Shown: positions 34,146 through 42,927, counted from the first letter of the stretch. The stretch: DNA of 64,000 bases from Angelakisella massiliensis (GCF_900104675.1 NZ_LT629945.1:5001-69000), one strand, 5' to 3'. Numbers and translations are program-made. Notes: generated from the sequence alone by a model not told the origin.

Positions 34146-34350
34146 TCAGACTGTAGAAATACCTATTTTAAAGAGCAAACAAAATTCAAAATCATAAAAA
34201 TCAGGACATGTGCCTGATTTTTATACCACGACCTGCGCCCACCAGGGCGCGAAACCGGGGGTATCGCCGCTGGTTTCGTCAGGAACCAAGCGGCGTATCC
34301 AGGGGTATAGGATACCCCCTGGAAGCGTGTCGAACTTTTTCGACACGCTC
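34146..34350 (+). repeat. structured repeat, copy 1 (about 205 nt)
   Basis: Begins TCAGACTGTAGAAATACC and ends CGACACGCTCA. In order it can form five hairpins: AAATCAGG/CCTGATTT, GCGCCC/GGGCGC, CGCCGCTGGTT/AACC-AGCGGCG, CCAGGGGTA/TACCCCCTGG and AGCGTGTCGAA/TTCGACACGCT. An inverted copy is at 49594-49799. Three positions show paired or loop-confined changes between copies. It could be a mobile or REP-like repeat, or the body of a structured RNA. Reading frames across it are artefacts of the repeat. Confidence 0.75.
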
Positions 34351-34351
34351 A

Positions 34352-34386
34352 AGCCCCCTGTACTCAAAGAGCACAGGGGGCTTTTT
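34352..34386 (+). terminator. terminator-type hairpin at the 3' side of repeat copy 1
   Basis: AGCCCCCTGT / ACAGGGGGCT with TTTTTCT. Plus-strand terminator; may end a transcript through the repeat or protect the convergent surface-protein gene. Confidence 0.75.
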
Positions 34387-34440
34387 CTCACAGATTATGG
34401 ATTTTGACGGGAGCCATCGCTTCCCATTTTTTCACCGGGA

Positions 34441-35700
34441 TCAGTCATCCCAGGAATCGTATTTCTTCTTTCCGCCCTTGCCTTTGAGTACCACAAACAG
34501 GACGACCAGAATCACCACAACAGCAGCGCCGATGAGGATGGGCACTACAGGCAGTCCGCCCTCATTGTCCGTTTCATCGCTTTCAGCGGGAGCGCTTTCC
34601 TCGCTGGACTCCTCCGGCTCACTGGACTCCGGTTCGCTGCTTTCCTCAGGAAGGCTGCTTTCTTCAGAAGAGGATTCCTCGCTGGAGGAGGATTCAGCCT
34701 CGCTGGAAGAAGGCGCGGGAGCTGTGCTGCTGGAAGAAGGAGCAGGGGCTGTACTGCTGGAGGAAGGCGCGGGAGCTGTGCTGCTGGAAGAAGGCGCAGG
34801 GGCTGTACTGCTGGAAGCAGGTTTGCTGCTGGCGGCAGAAGAGGAAGAAGACGCAGTGGAACCGGATGCATTGAGCTTCTGGTCACTGATAACATATTGA
34901 CCCAGTGTATTGGTCTTAAAGTCAAATGTTCCACGGTCCTCATTATAGGTGCCGCTGACCGCTACCAAAGAACCGTCAGCCTTTCTCTGATAGAGGTATT
35001 CATCCTCCTCCATGACAATGCCCAGCGTTCCAGTCACCTCAAAGGTGGGATTGCTGTCCCAATTGAGGAAACGGATATTGGCATTGGGATACTTCTTCAT
35101 AAACTCAACATCGTCATTCTGGTTGTGTCCCAGATACAGGCTCTCCTGCTCCACCACCTTGACCTTGAAATAAGCCAAGGTCTCATAATTGTCATTGACA
35201 AAATTGGCATAGAGAGTACCGATATCCTCACCATCCTCGGTGCGGAACTTGACCTTGTTGGTCTGATAGTCATACGGCAGCTCAAACTCGCCGGCATTGG
35301 TCTCATATATGGGAGAAGCCTCGGAAGCATTGAGATACAGATCATTGATTTCAGCGGTATAGGTATCTTTGGACTCCTTGTCTCTCATCCGCACTGTACC
35401 GCGGATTTCCTTATCGGAAGCGGTCTCGATGCCTGTGACGATACGCAGATAAACACATCCGTCCTCCACGTATACATCCTTTACATATTGTTTGCCTTTG
35501 GTAAAGCTGTAGCTGAGGCCGTAATAATCCAGATCCCAGCTGCCCTCATCAGGGGCTTCATTGCCATCCTTATCATAGAAGCCATAAACTTCCACATCAC
35601 CGCCAGGATAAACACTGTCGGAAGATGTATCTGCCAGGGCCGGTACCGCCATCAACGCGGACATCGCCACAGCCAGCGCCAGCGCGAACAATTTTTTCAT
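34441..35700 (-). CDS. membrane-anchored surface protein, paralogue of the NPxTG proteins
   Basis: A 419-residue exported protein: a signal peptide (MKKLFALALAVAMSALMAVPALA), a beta-rich body with RGTVRMRDKESKDTYTAEIND and YLYQRKADGSLVAVSG..FDFKTNTLGQYVISDQKL matching the 16424-17392 protein, then a low-complexity Ser/Pro/Ala/Glu stalk (about 280-375) and a C-terminal transmembrane segment (about 385-407) with tail KGKGGKKKYDSWDD. There is no NPxTG motif, so it is anchored by its membrane span rather than a sortase. Single-gene transcript from a strong promoter. Confidence 0.85.
   Translation of the reverse strand: MKKLFALALAVAMSALMAVPALADTSSDSVYPGGDVEVYGFYDKDGNEAPDEGSWDLDYYGLSYSFTKGKQYVKDVYVEDGCVYLRIVTGIETASDKEIRGTVRMRDKESKDTYTAEINDLYLNASEASPIYETNAGEFELPYDYQTNKVKFRTEDGEDIGTLYANFVNDNYETLAYFKVKVVEQESLYLGHNQNDDVEFMKKYPNANIRFLNWDSNPTFEVTGTLGIVMEEDEYLYQRKADGSLVAVSGTYNEDRGTFDFKTNTLGQYVISDQKLNASGSTASSSSSAASSKPASSSTAPAPSSSSTAPAPSSSSTAPAPSSSSTAPAPSSSEAESSSSEESSSEESSLPEESSEPESSEPEESSEESAPAESDETDNEGGLPVVPILIGAAVVVILVVLFVVLKGKGGKKKYDSWDD
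34700..34830 (-). repeat. in-frame tandem repeats coding the Ser/Pro/Ala stalk
   Basis: Units of about 33 nt coding the motif SSSSTAPAP are repeated about four times, with small differences. They are in frame and sit in the stalk of the surface protein, so copy number may vary between strains and set stalk length. Confidence 0.7.
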
Positions 35701-35784
35701 TGAAGGTTACCTCCTATATTGCAAAAATTGCACAGCCAGAAATCTTTTGCTTTTGGATGAGAAACAAAAAAGAATGCTGTTTAT

Positions 35785-35813
35785 ATAGTACCTGTAAAAA
35801 TGGCAAAAGTCAA
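35785..35813 (-). promoter_or_regulatory. promoter of the membrane-anchored surface protein
   Basis: Minus strand TTGACT (35808-35813), 17-nt spacer, TACTAT (35785-35790). About 85 nt of leader before the ATG at 35700. Confidence 0.75.
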
Positions 35814-35920
35814 TATTCTCAAAGTTCCTGCCGGAGGGAAACATTTGCCTTTCCCACGGCATAGGATAAGGCGGGATGCCGTATTCCGACATCCAAAACC
35901 ATTTTGAAAGGAGCCTTGTT

Positions 35921-37675
35921 ATGAGACCCAACTCCACACTGATCTTCCAGCTGTATACCGGTCGTGAGGGGCTGCCTGTTCCCGGCGCGCGGGTGATCGT
36001 CACCAATCCCGCCACCGGCACCAGCCGTACCCTCACTTCCGACAATTCCGGCAAAACCCCTCCCCTGGGGGTCACCGCTCCGGATCTTTCCCTGAGCCTG
36101 GCGCCCGATCCCAGCGCATTGCCTTACAGCCGATACAATGCCCGGATCGAAGCCGCCGGATACATTCCTGTCACCGTCACCGGCATTCAGGTCTTCGCAG
36201 GGGTGGAAGCCATTGAGGCCCTGGAACTGGCCCCACGTCCCAGAGGACCGGAGGGTGACGAGGATGTGGTGGTCATTGAAGGAAACGCCCTGGAACAGTC
36301 GGTTCCCCGGGACCCGGACAGTATCCCTCCTGATGATCGCCGCGCCATACAACCCCGTATCCAGCGGGAAGTATTTATTCCCGAGTACATCACTGTCCAT
36401 CTGGGCAGGCCGGACAACGCATCGGCGCAAAATGTCACCGTCCCCTTCCCGGACTACATCAAAAACGTGGCCAGCAGCGAGATCTATCCCACCTGGCCGG
36501 AAAATGCTCTCCGCGCCAATATCCTGGCGCAGATCTCCTTTGCTCTCAACCGGGTGTTTACCGAGTGGTACCGCAGCCGGGGATATACTTTCGATATCAC
36601 CAACAACACTGCCTTTGACCAATACTACGTACATGGCCGGAACATTTTTGAGAACATCAGCCGTTTGGTGGATGAGATCTTCAATGAATACATCCGCCGG
36701 AAGGGCGCCCTCAATCCCCTTTTCGCTCAATACTGCAACGGCACCACTGTCACCTGCAACGGCCTTTCCCAATGGGGCACCGTTACGCTGGCAGAAAACG
36801 GCTATTCACCGCTGAATATTTTAAAATATTACTATGGCAACGATATTGAGGTTGTTTCCACCAACAATATCCAAGCCATTACCAGCTCCTATCCCGGCAC
36901 TCCTCTGCGTCAGGGAAGCGTAAGCCCCTCTGTGCGGATCCTTGAGCGAGAACTGAACCGCATCCGCCGCAACTATCCCGCTATTCCCTTTATTTCCTCG
37001 GTGGATGACCGGTTCACCCAGGAAACCACCGACGCTGTCATCGCTTTCCAGAAGATTTTCAATCTCTCTCCTGATGGGGTTGTGGGATCTGACACATGGA
37101 ACCGCATTTCTTACATTTATACCGCCGTCACCGGTCTGGCGGAACTGGATGGGGAGCAGGAGCCTCTGCCCTCCGATCCGCCCAGCGGCATCCTCCGTCA
37201 GGGCAGCCGGGGAGAGCTGGTCAAACTGGCGCAGTACTTCCTGCGGGTCATCTCCAAGTATTACGAGGCGGTACGTCCCATCTCCATCGACGGTATTTTC
37301 GGCCCCAATACCACTGCCGCGGTGCGGGATTTCCAAAGCCGCTTCGGCCTGACTGTGGACGGCGTCATCGGTCCCGTCACCTGGAACGCCCTGTACGACG
37401 TCTTTATGGGGATTGCCAACACTTCCGGTCTGGTGGTGCCTTATCCCGGAACTCCCTTGAAGGAAGGCAGCAGGGGCGAAAATGTGTGGCTGATGCAGGA
37501 CTATCTGCGAACCCTGAGCGAAGTTTATCCCATTCCTGTTATCCGGGCCGACGGTATTTTCGGTCCGGCCACCAGAGAAGCGGTCATCGCTTTTCAGAAG
37601 ATCGCCGGCATCACTCCGGACGGCATCATCGGTCCCGAAACCTGGCGGCGTATCGTGGCGGCCCGTCTGCTGTAA
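35921..37675 (+). CDS. SpoIID-like protein with three peptidoglycan-binding domains
   Basis: A 584-residue protein. N-terminal about 110 residues look like a carboxypeptidase-regulatory/PEGA-type beta-fold (VPGARVIVTNPATGTSRTL). The middle (about 170-300) has the SpoIID/LytB-type pattern: WPENALRANILAQISFALNR and CNGLSQWGTVTLAENGYSPL. Three PG_binding_1 repeats follow (around 305-390, 410-490, 500-584), each with DGIFGPxT..V..FQ. SpoIID hydrolyses glycan during engulfment. There is no visible signal peptide, unusual for a wall-binding enzyme; a spore- or mother-cell-lysis role is possible. ATG chosen after AAAGGAGCCTTGTT. Confidence 0.82.
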   Translation: MRPNSTLIFQLYTGREGLPVPGARVIVTNPATGTSRTLTSDNSGKTPPLGVTAPDLSLSLAPDPSALPYSRYNARIEAAGYIPVTVTGIQVFAGVEAIEALELAPRPRGPEGDEDVVVIEGNALEQSVPRDPDSIPPDDRRAIQPRIQREVFIPEYITVHLGRPDNASAQNVTVPFPDYIKNVASSEIYPTWPENALRANILAQISFALNRVFTEWYRSRGYTFDITNNTAFDQYYVHGRNIFENISRLVDEIFNEYIRRKGALNPLFAQYCNGTTVTCNGLSQWGTVTLAENGYSPLNILKYYYGNDIEVVSTNNIQAITSSYPGTPLRQGSVSPSVRILERELNRIRRNYPAIPFISSVDDRFTQETTDAVIAFQKIFNLSPDGVVGSDTWNRISYIYTAVTGLAELDGEQEPLPSDPPSGILRQGSRGELVKLAQYFLRVISKYYEAVRPISIDGIFGPNTTAAVRDFQSRFGLTVDGVIGPVTWNALYDVFMGIANTSGLVVPYPGTPLKEGSRGENVWLMQDYLRTLSEVYPIPVIRADGIFGPATREAVIAFQKIAGITPDGIIGPETWRRIVAARLL

Positions 37676-37870
37676 TAACGGGATTACTACGGCAGCTGTA
37701 GGGTGTTTCTTCCCCAAAGCCCATCTCCTGCCCCGGAGAGAACACACTGGCTCGGGGGCGCTTTGGCAGGGAAACAATGATCTCGCAACGGGTTTTACAC
37801 GGTTTTGACCTTAAAACGGCCTATATCCGCACCCGGTCAGCATACGATTTTTCTCTGCCCAAAAGATCTG

Positions 37871-38872
37871 TCAGCCGCCTGATTCCAGAAAACTGGCTCC
37901 CAACGGCAGTTCTCCTCCGCCGAACATCTGACAAAGCCGGAGTGCACATCCCTCGGTAAGATAGAATTGCTGATAATCCTTGCTCAAGCGCCCCTCCACA
38001 TACACCGCGGTTACCGGGGTGGGGTCCTGCCGGGCCAGAAATTTGGCTGCTTGCTTGCTGTACTCATAGTCGGGAAAGGACAGATCGGTGCGGGCGTTGT
38101 TGAGAAAAGCGGTCACCAGCCGGTCCCCCCGCTCCTCCAGCACCGACGGCAGCAAACGGCTTATCAGCTGGCACAAAAGCATCACCCCCCGGTCGCTCCG
38201 CTCCTGCTCTCCACCTTCATAGGCAGGGTAAAAAAGAATGTCCGCAATTTTTCGTCCATCCAACTGCTGGTTGCCTTTGCTCATGACCACCTGCCGGTCC
38301 CCCATGGGATAATCCAGGGAGACCGGCAGATCGTAGTCCATCAGTCCCACCTCATCCATGATTCCTTCCAGTCCCTTGGCATCCAGCTGAGCGATATGGT
38401 CTATGGTGATGCCCAATCCTCCCGCCGCCACTTTGGCGCAATAGGCTGTTCCTCCCCGCTCCCATGCTTCCTCCAGCGTCAGGGTGGTACCCCAATAATG
38501 AAGCACTGTCTTGGGCGGCAGCAGGGACAGTGCCAGTTGTCCCCGATCCGGCAGAAAGCCATAAAGGACAAACACCTGGGGAACGCTTCCCTCTGTTTCG
38601 CTGATGGTCGCCAGCAGATTCATCCTGTCCTGCTCCTCCGGAATATAAACAGTCATATTCTGGTTCACCTGCTGCTGAGCCGGCTGTCCTCTGGAAAGCA
38701 GCAGTGTCGCTGACAATACCACTCCCATCAGCGCCAGTGTCACGCAAAAGGCCCGGAAAAAAGGCCCCGCGCCCCGTCTCAATTCTTCCATGCTCCAAAA
38801 CCCCTTTCCCCTGTCCAAACCTGATGGACCGCAATTTTCGGCAGACGCAATCATCTTTTTCATCAGTGCCAT
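37871..38872 (-). CDS. divergent LytR-CpsA-Psr-like membrane protein
   Basis: A 333-residue protein with one transmembrane segment (about 40-60, AFCVTLALMGVVLSATLLLS) and an outer domain. It has weak LCP-family marks: a VFVLYGFLPDRGQLALSLLPP segment, GGLGITIDHIAQLDAKGLEGIMDEVG and QLDGRKIADILFYPAYEGGEQERSDRG (where canonical LCP enzymes have a conserved Arg/Asp-rich motif). LCP enzymes attach wall teichoic acids or glycans to peptidoglycan; the catalytic Arg set looks eroded here, so activity is doubtful. MALMKKM start follows GGAGGAG at a long spacing; MEELRRG at 38788 is an alternative. Confidence 0.65.
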   Translation of the reverse strand: MALMKKMIASAENCGPSGLDRGKGFWSMEELRRGAGPFFRAFCVTLALMGVVLSATLLLSRGQPAQQQVNQNMTVYIPEEQDRMNLLATISETEGSVPQVFVLYGFLPDRGQLALSLLPPKTVLHYWGTTLTLEEAWERGGTAYCAKVAAGGLGITIDHIAQLDAKGLEGIMDEVGLMDYDLPVSLDYPMGDRQVVMSKGNQQLDGRKIADILFYPAYEGGEQERSDRGVMLLCQLISRLLPSVLEERGDRLVTAFLNNARTDLSFPDYEYSKQAAKFLARQDPTPVTAVYVEGRLSKDYQQFYLTEGCALRLCQMFGGGELPLGASFLESGG

Positions 38873-39025
38873 CCGCCAAAAGAATCTCCTCCTTCAGGCG
38901 GCTATTTTTCCCTTTGGCGGCGGATGTTCTTCCCTATTATGGCCGTTTTCTCTTTTTCTCATGCCGCAGCCGGGGAAAAGACGGGAAAAACCCTGGAATC
39001 ATGGGGTTTTTTGTGGCTTTTTTCC

Positions 39026-39054
39026 TTGACAAAAGGAGGAGGGATGGATATAAT
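39026..39054 (+). promoter_or_regulatory. consensus promoter of the yceD-rpmF operon
   Basis: TTGACA (39026-39031), exactly 17-nt spacer, TATAAT (39049-39054): a perfect sigma-A promoter. Confidence 0.92.
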
Positions 39055-39073
39055 ATTCACCGTGACAGTGGTG

Positions 39074-39098
39074 AAAAGGGGGCGTTCTGCCCTTTTTT
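39074..39098 (+). promoter_or_regulatory. terminator-like hairpin in the yceD-rpmF leader
   Basis: AAAAGGGGGC / GCCCTTTTTT with a GTTCT loop lies 20 nt downstream of the expected start and about 60 nt before the TTG start of yceD. This is an attenuator candidate for the L32 operon. Confidence 0.6.
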
Positions 39099-39158
39099 AC
39101 TGCTCGACAACAGCGGCGGCGGGGCTGCCTCCTGCTGGAAAATAAGGAGGTGGCGCTC

Positions 39159-39662
39159 TTGAAACTGGATTTGAACAGGATTTTGGACCGCGGGGATGGG
39201 GCCGAAGTGGTAAAGGCTGATGTGGATCTCCGTTTTGTTCACTATCGTGGGGTTTCCCCCTTTCAGGAACCCGTTTTGCTGACGGCTGAAGCCCGGAACC
39301 GGGTGGGCGTGGTTACACTCGACTGCACCTACCAGTACACCCTTCACCTCAGCTGTGACCGTTGTTTGACACCCTTTTCCAAACAGGTGACTCTGCACGC
39401 CGCCCATACTGTCGTCCGCAGCCTCAGCAGTGAAAGCAGCGATGATGACGATTATCTGGTGGCGCCCGACGGCATCGTGGACCTCGATGAGGTCGCTACC
39501 AACGATGTGCTCCCGGAGCTGCCCGGCAAGTTTCTCTGCCGGGAGGACTGCAAGGGTCTCTGTCCTGTCTGCGGGTGCAACCTGAATGAAGGGTCCTGCG
39601 GGTGCGAGCGGCGCGAGGCCGACCCCCGGCTGGCGATCCTGGATCAATTCTTTGAAAACTAA
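39159..39662 (+). CDS. yceD: YceD-like (DUF177) protein
   Basis: A 167-residue protein of the DUF177 family, nearly always next to rpmF, and in plants and bacteria linked to 23S rRNA or ribosome assembly. It has a Cys cluster CREDCKGLCPVCGCNLNEGSCGC, a zinc-binding candidate. The TTG start follows AAGGAGG (spacing 8); the GTG 9 nt upstream is inside the ribosome binding site. 29 nt before rpmF. Confidence 0.88.
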   Translation: MKLDLNRILDRGDGAEVVKADVDLRFVHYRGVSPFQEPVLLTAEARNRVGVVTLDCTYQYTLHLSCDRCLTPFSKQVTLHAAHTVVRSLSSESSDDDDYLVAPDGIVDLDEVATNDVLPELPGKFLCREDCKGLCPVCGCNLNEGSCGCERREADPRLAILDQFFEN

Positions 39663-39691
39663 CGAACAGAAGAAAATAGGAGGCGCGCAAA

Positions 39692-39877
39692 ATGGCAGTT
39701 CCGAAGAGAAAACTTTCCCAGGCCCGTAAAAACAAGAGACGTTCCAACGTCTGGAAGCTCCCCAAGATGGGCTTCTCCAGATGCACCCAGTGCGGTGAGC
39801 TGAAGCTCCCCCATCGCGTATGCGGCAACTGCGGCTACTACAAGGGCAAAGAGGTTATCAAGGTTGACGCTGAATAA
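39692..39877 (+). CDS. rpmF: 50S ribosomal protein L32
   Basis: A 61-residue L32 with [17 protein letters not shown] and a zinc ribbon (CTQCGE..CGNCGYY), i.e. the Cys-containing C+ form. GGAGGCGCGCAA precedes the ATG. Ends the short yceD-rpmF unit, followed by a terminator. Confidence 0.98.
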   Translation: MAVPKRKLSQARKNKRRSNVWKLPKMGFSRCTQCGELKLPHRVCGNCGYYKGKEVIKVDAE

Positions 39878-39891
39878 GCACCAACTGTTTT

Positions 39892-39924
39892 GGGGAGGAT
39901 GGGAACGTCCTCCCCTGTTTTTTG
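39892..39924 (+). terminator. intrinsic terminator after rpmF
   Basis: GGGGAGG / CCTCCCC with loop ATGGGAACGT and TGTTTTTTG tail. Confidence 0.9.
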
Positions 39925-39958
39925 TCCCCGGCCCATGGGGAAGAAAGGAGGGGCTGCC

Positions 39959-41263
39959 TTGGCAGTTCTCATCACAGGAGTAGAACCGGGGTCTCCGGCC
40001 CATCGGGCGGGAGTTCGTCGGGGAGAACTGCTCCAAAGCATCAACGGCAACCTCATCCGGGACGTGCTGGACTACCGGTTTTATATGCTGGAAGAGCGGC
40101 TGGAGCTGCGCCTGGAGGGAAAAGACGGCATTGTCCGGACAGTTCGGGTCCGAAAAGAGGAATATGACGACCTGGGGCTGGAGTTTGAGACCTATCTCAT
40201 GGACCGGCAGCATCACTGCAAAAACAAGTGCATTTTCTGCTTTGTGGACCAGATGCCGGGAGGACTGCGGGAAAGCCTGTATTTCAAGGATGACGACAGC
40301 CGGATGTCCTTCCTTTTCGGCAGCTATGTCACCCTGACCAACGTAACTGAGGAGGAGATCCAGCGCATCATCAAGATGCATATCTCCCCCATCAATGTAT
40401 CGGTTCACACCACCGACCCGGAGCTGCGGGTGAAGATGCTGAAAAATCCCCGGGCGGCAGATTCCCTCCGTTATCTGCCCATGCTCACCGAAGCAGGCAT
40501 TCAGGTCAACGCCCAGCTGGTGCTTTGTCCCGGCATCAATGACGGAGCGCAGATGCTTCGCAGCCTTCGGGATCTGGAACAGCTGCATCCGGGGCTTCAC
40601 AGCATCGCTCTGGTGCCGGTGGGTCTGACCAAACACCGGGAAGGGCTGTACCCCCTGCGGATTATGACCCATGAGGAGGCAGTGGAAAATCTTCGCATTG
40701 CCCTGGATTTCGGGGCGGAGATGATCCAGAAGCACGGCACCCGGATCGCTTATCCGGCGGACGAGCTGTTCCTGCTGGCGGGGGAGCCTATTCCGGAGGA
40801 CGACTTCTACGGGGAGTTTGAACAGCTGGAGGATGGCGTGGGGCTGTACGCTCTGCTGCGCCGGGAGTTCCGGGAGGAGCTGGAATGGTCCGACGGCGGT
40901 ACCCGGGAAGAGACCGTGAGCCTGGCCTGCGGCGTGCTGGCCCAGCCTCTGCTGGAAAAGTTGCTGTCAGAAATGAAGGAGAAATGGCCCGGCATCAAGG
41001 TCCATATCCATGGAGTGGTCAACCGTCTGTTTGGGGATACTGTTACTGTCACCGGCCTGCTGTGCGGCAAGGATCTGGCCGATGGCCTTCGGGGTCTGCC
41101 TCTGGGTAGCCGCCTGCTGCTGCCGTCGGTGATGCTCCGCCATGAGGAAGCCTTTCTGGACGACACCACCGTTCCCTGGCTGGAAGAGCAGCTGGGGGTG
41201 CCTGTTCAGGTGGTGGATATGGACGGCGGCGCTCTTCTCCGGGCCCTTACCGGGGAAGAATAA
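39959..41263 (+). CDS. DUF512 PDZ-radical SAM protein
   Basis: A 434-residue protein: an N-terminal PDZ-like module (AVLITGVEPGSPAHRAGVRRGELLQSING), then the radical SAM core with the iron-sulfur motif CKNKCIFCFVDQMP, and a C-terminal DUF512 domain (LPLGSRLLLPSVMLRH..FLDDTTVPWLEEQL). The family pairs with der and is found throughout Clostridia; the reaction is unknown. The TTG start after AAAGGAGG; the longer frame upstream covers the terminator. The gene begins 35 nt after the rpmF terminator and 256 nt before der. Confidence 0.88.
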   Translation: MAVLITGVEPGSPAHRAGVRRGELLQSINGNLIRDVLDYRFYMLEERLELRLEGKDGIVRTVRVRKEEYDDLGLEFETYLMDRQHHCKNKCIFCFVDQMPGGLRESLYFKDDDSRMSFLFGSYVTLTNVTEEEIQRIIKMHISPINVSVHTTDPELRVKMLKNPRAADSLRYLPMLTEAGIQVNAQLVLCPGINDGAQMLRSLRDLEQLHPGLHSIALVPVGLTKHREGLYPLRIMTHEEAVENLRIALDFGAEMIQKHGTRIAYPADELFLLAGEPIPEDDFYGEFEQLEDGVGLYALLRREFREELEWSDGGTREETVSLACGVLAQPLLEKLLSEMKEKWPGIKVHIHGVVNRLFGDTVTVTGLLCGKDLADGLRGLPLGSRLLLPSVMLRHEEAFLDDTTVPWLEEQLGVPVQVVDMDGGALLRALTGEE

Positions 41264-41519
41264 AAAGCCTTACTGCCTCCGGCACCTGGTTAAAAACAGA
41301 GAAGACGGAGGCTGAGCCTGTTCCCCCTTGGTCAAACAGGAATCATGGCCTTGCAGCGGAGGCAATTTCCGTCAAAACAATAAAGGACATCCACTCTCTG
41401 CTTGTTTGTCCGGACTGCTGAAAGCATTTTTCTGTTTCCTGTTTATTTTTATTTCCATCAATCACAGATAGCCACTGTTCCCCAAAGGGGACAGAATGAA
41501 TTGTAAAGGAGGTCTCCCT

Positions 41520-42839
41520 ATGGCCAAACCCCTCATTGCGGTGGTGGGACGTCCCAATGTGGGCAAGTCCACCCTGTTCAACAAGCTCATCGGGCAGCGG
41601 CTCTCCATTGTGGAGGACACCCCCGGGGTCACCCGAGACCGGATCTACGCCCCCTGCGAGTGGCGGGGACGGGAATTTATGCTGGTGGACACCGGCGGCA
41701 TCGAGCCCAACACTGCCGACCTGCTTCTTTCCCAGATGCGCACCCAGGCGCAGATTGCCATCGACACCGCAGACGTCATCATTATGGTCACCGACCTGCG
41801 CAGCGGCGTCACCGCCAATGACAGCGACATTGCCGCCATGCTCCAGAAAAGCGGAAAGCCCATTGTTCTGTGCGTCAATAAGTGTGACCAGATCGGTGAT
41901 GTCCCCCCGGATTTCTATGAATTTTACAACTTGGGGCTGGGAGATCCCCTGCCAGTCTCCTCCGTCCATGGTCACGGCACCGGCGACCTGCTGGACGCCT
42001 GCTTTGAGCACATTGACTTTGACAAGGTGGAGGACTACCCGGAAAACGCCATCAAGGTAGCGGTCATCGGCAAGCCTAACGTGGGCAAGAGCAGCCTGGT
42101 CAACCGCATTTCCGGCCAGCAGCGGGTCATCGTTTCGGATATGGCCGGCACCACCCGTGACAGCACCGATACCGAGATCACCAACGAATACGGAGATTTC
42201 GTTTTTATTGATACGGCGGGCATCCGGCGCAAGGCCAAGGTGGAGGATGCCATTGAGCGGTACAGCGTACTGCGGGCCTACATGGCGGTGGACCGGTGCG
42301 ATGTGGCGGTCATCGTCATTGACGCTCTCCAGGGCTTTACCGAGCAGGACAGCAAGATTGCCGGTTATGCCCATGAGCAGGGAAAAGCCTGCGTTGTAGC
42401 GGTAAACAAATGGGACGCCGTGGAAAAGACAGACAAAACCATGCAGGAGTATGTCAAAAAGCTGGAAAACGACTTTTCCTTCATGTCCTATGTCCCCTTT
42501 GTCTTTATTTCCGCCCTCACCGGGCAGCGGCTGGACAAGCTGTTCCAGACCATCCTTCATGTCAACGAGCAGAACGCGGTGCGCATCTCCACCGGCCGCC
42601 TCAACGATCTGCTGGCTTACGCTACCGCCCGGGTACAGCCCCCGTCTGACAAGGGCAAACGGCTGCGGATCTATTACATGACCCAGGCCTCCACCCGGCC
42701 TCCCACGTTCGTCTTTTTCTGCAACGACCGGGAGCTGTTCCACTTCTCCTACCAGCGGTATCTGGAAAACCAGATCCGGGAGATGTTCCAGTTGGACGGT
42801 ACCCCCATCCGCATCATCATCCGGGAGCGGGGAGAGTAA
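41520..42839 (+). CDS. der: ribosome biogenesis GTPase Der (EngA)
   Basis: A 439-residue protein with two GTPase domains and a KH-like C-terminus. G1 motifs GRPNVGKST and GKPNVGKSS, G3 DTGG and DTAG, G4 NKCD and NKWD are intact in both. Der acts in 50S subunit assembly. ATG follows AAAGGAGGTCTCCCT. Standing next to the DUF512 gene is typical of Firmicutes. A terminator follows at 42886. Confidence 0.98.
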   Translation: MAKPLIAVVGRPNVGKSTLFNKLIGQRLSIVEDTPGVTRDRIYAPCEWRGREFMLVDTGGIEPNTADLLLSQMRTQAQIAIDTADVIIMVTDLRSGVTANDSDIAAMLQKSGKPIVLCVNKCDQIGDVPPDFYEFYNLGLGDPLPVSSVHGHGTGDLLDACFEHIDFDKVEDYPENAIKVAVIGKPNVGKSSLVNRISGQQRVIVSDMAGTTRDSTDTEITNEYGDFVFIDTAGIRRKAKVEDAIERYSVLRAYMAVDRCDVAVIVIDALQGFTEQDSKIAGYAHEQGKACVVAVNKWDAVEKTDKTMQEYVKKLENDFSFMSYVPFVFISALTGQRLDKLFQTILHVNEQNAVRISTGRLNDLLAYATARVQPPSDKGKRLRIYYMTQASTRPPTFVFFCNDRELFHFSYQRYLENQIREMFQLDGTPIRIIIRERGE

Positions 42840-42885
42840 AAGGACCGGAAAATCCAAAGGATTTACAAAAGCACAGAAAACAAAA

Positions 42886-42927
42886 AGCGGCCCGCTGCAA
42901 GAGAAAATCTCGCAGCGGGTCTTTTTC
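42886..42927 (+). terminator. intrinsic terminator after der
   Basis: CCCGCTGC / GCAGCGGG with loop AAGAGAAAATCTC and a CTTTTT tail. The minus side also has an A/T-rich GCTTTTTG end. Confidence 0.85.

Noticed and set aside
34700-34830. Possible CRISPR or regulatory tandem array
   Set aside because: The repeats are in frame inside a surface-protein stalk, without spacers or cas genes.
34208-34900. Two short homologous-looking frames in the repeat copies (about 34208-34400 and 49534-49737)
   Set aside because: The shared protein text comes from the DNA repeat itself; stems explain the conservation, and neither frame has a ribosome binding site.
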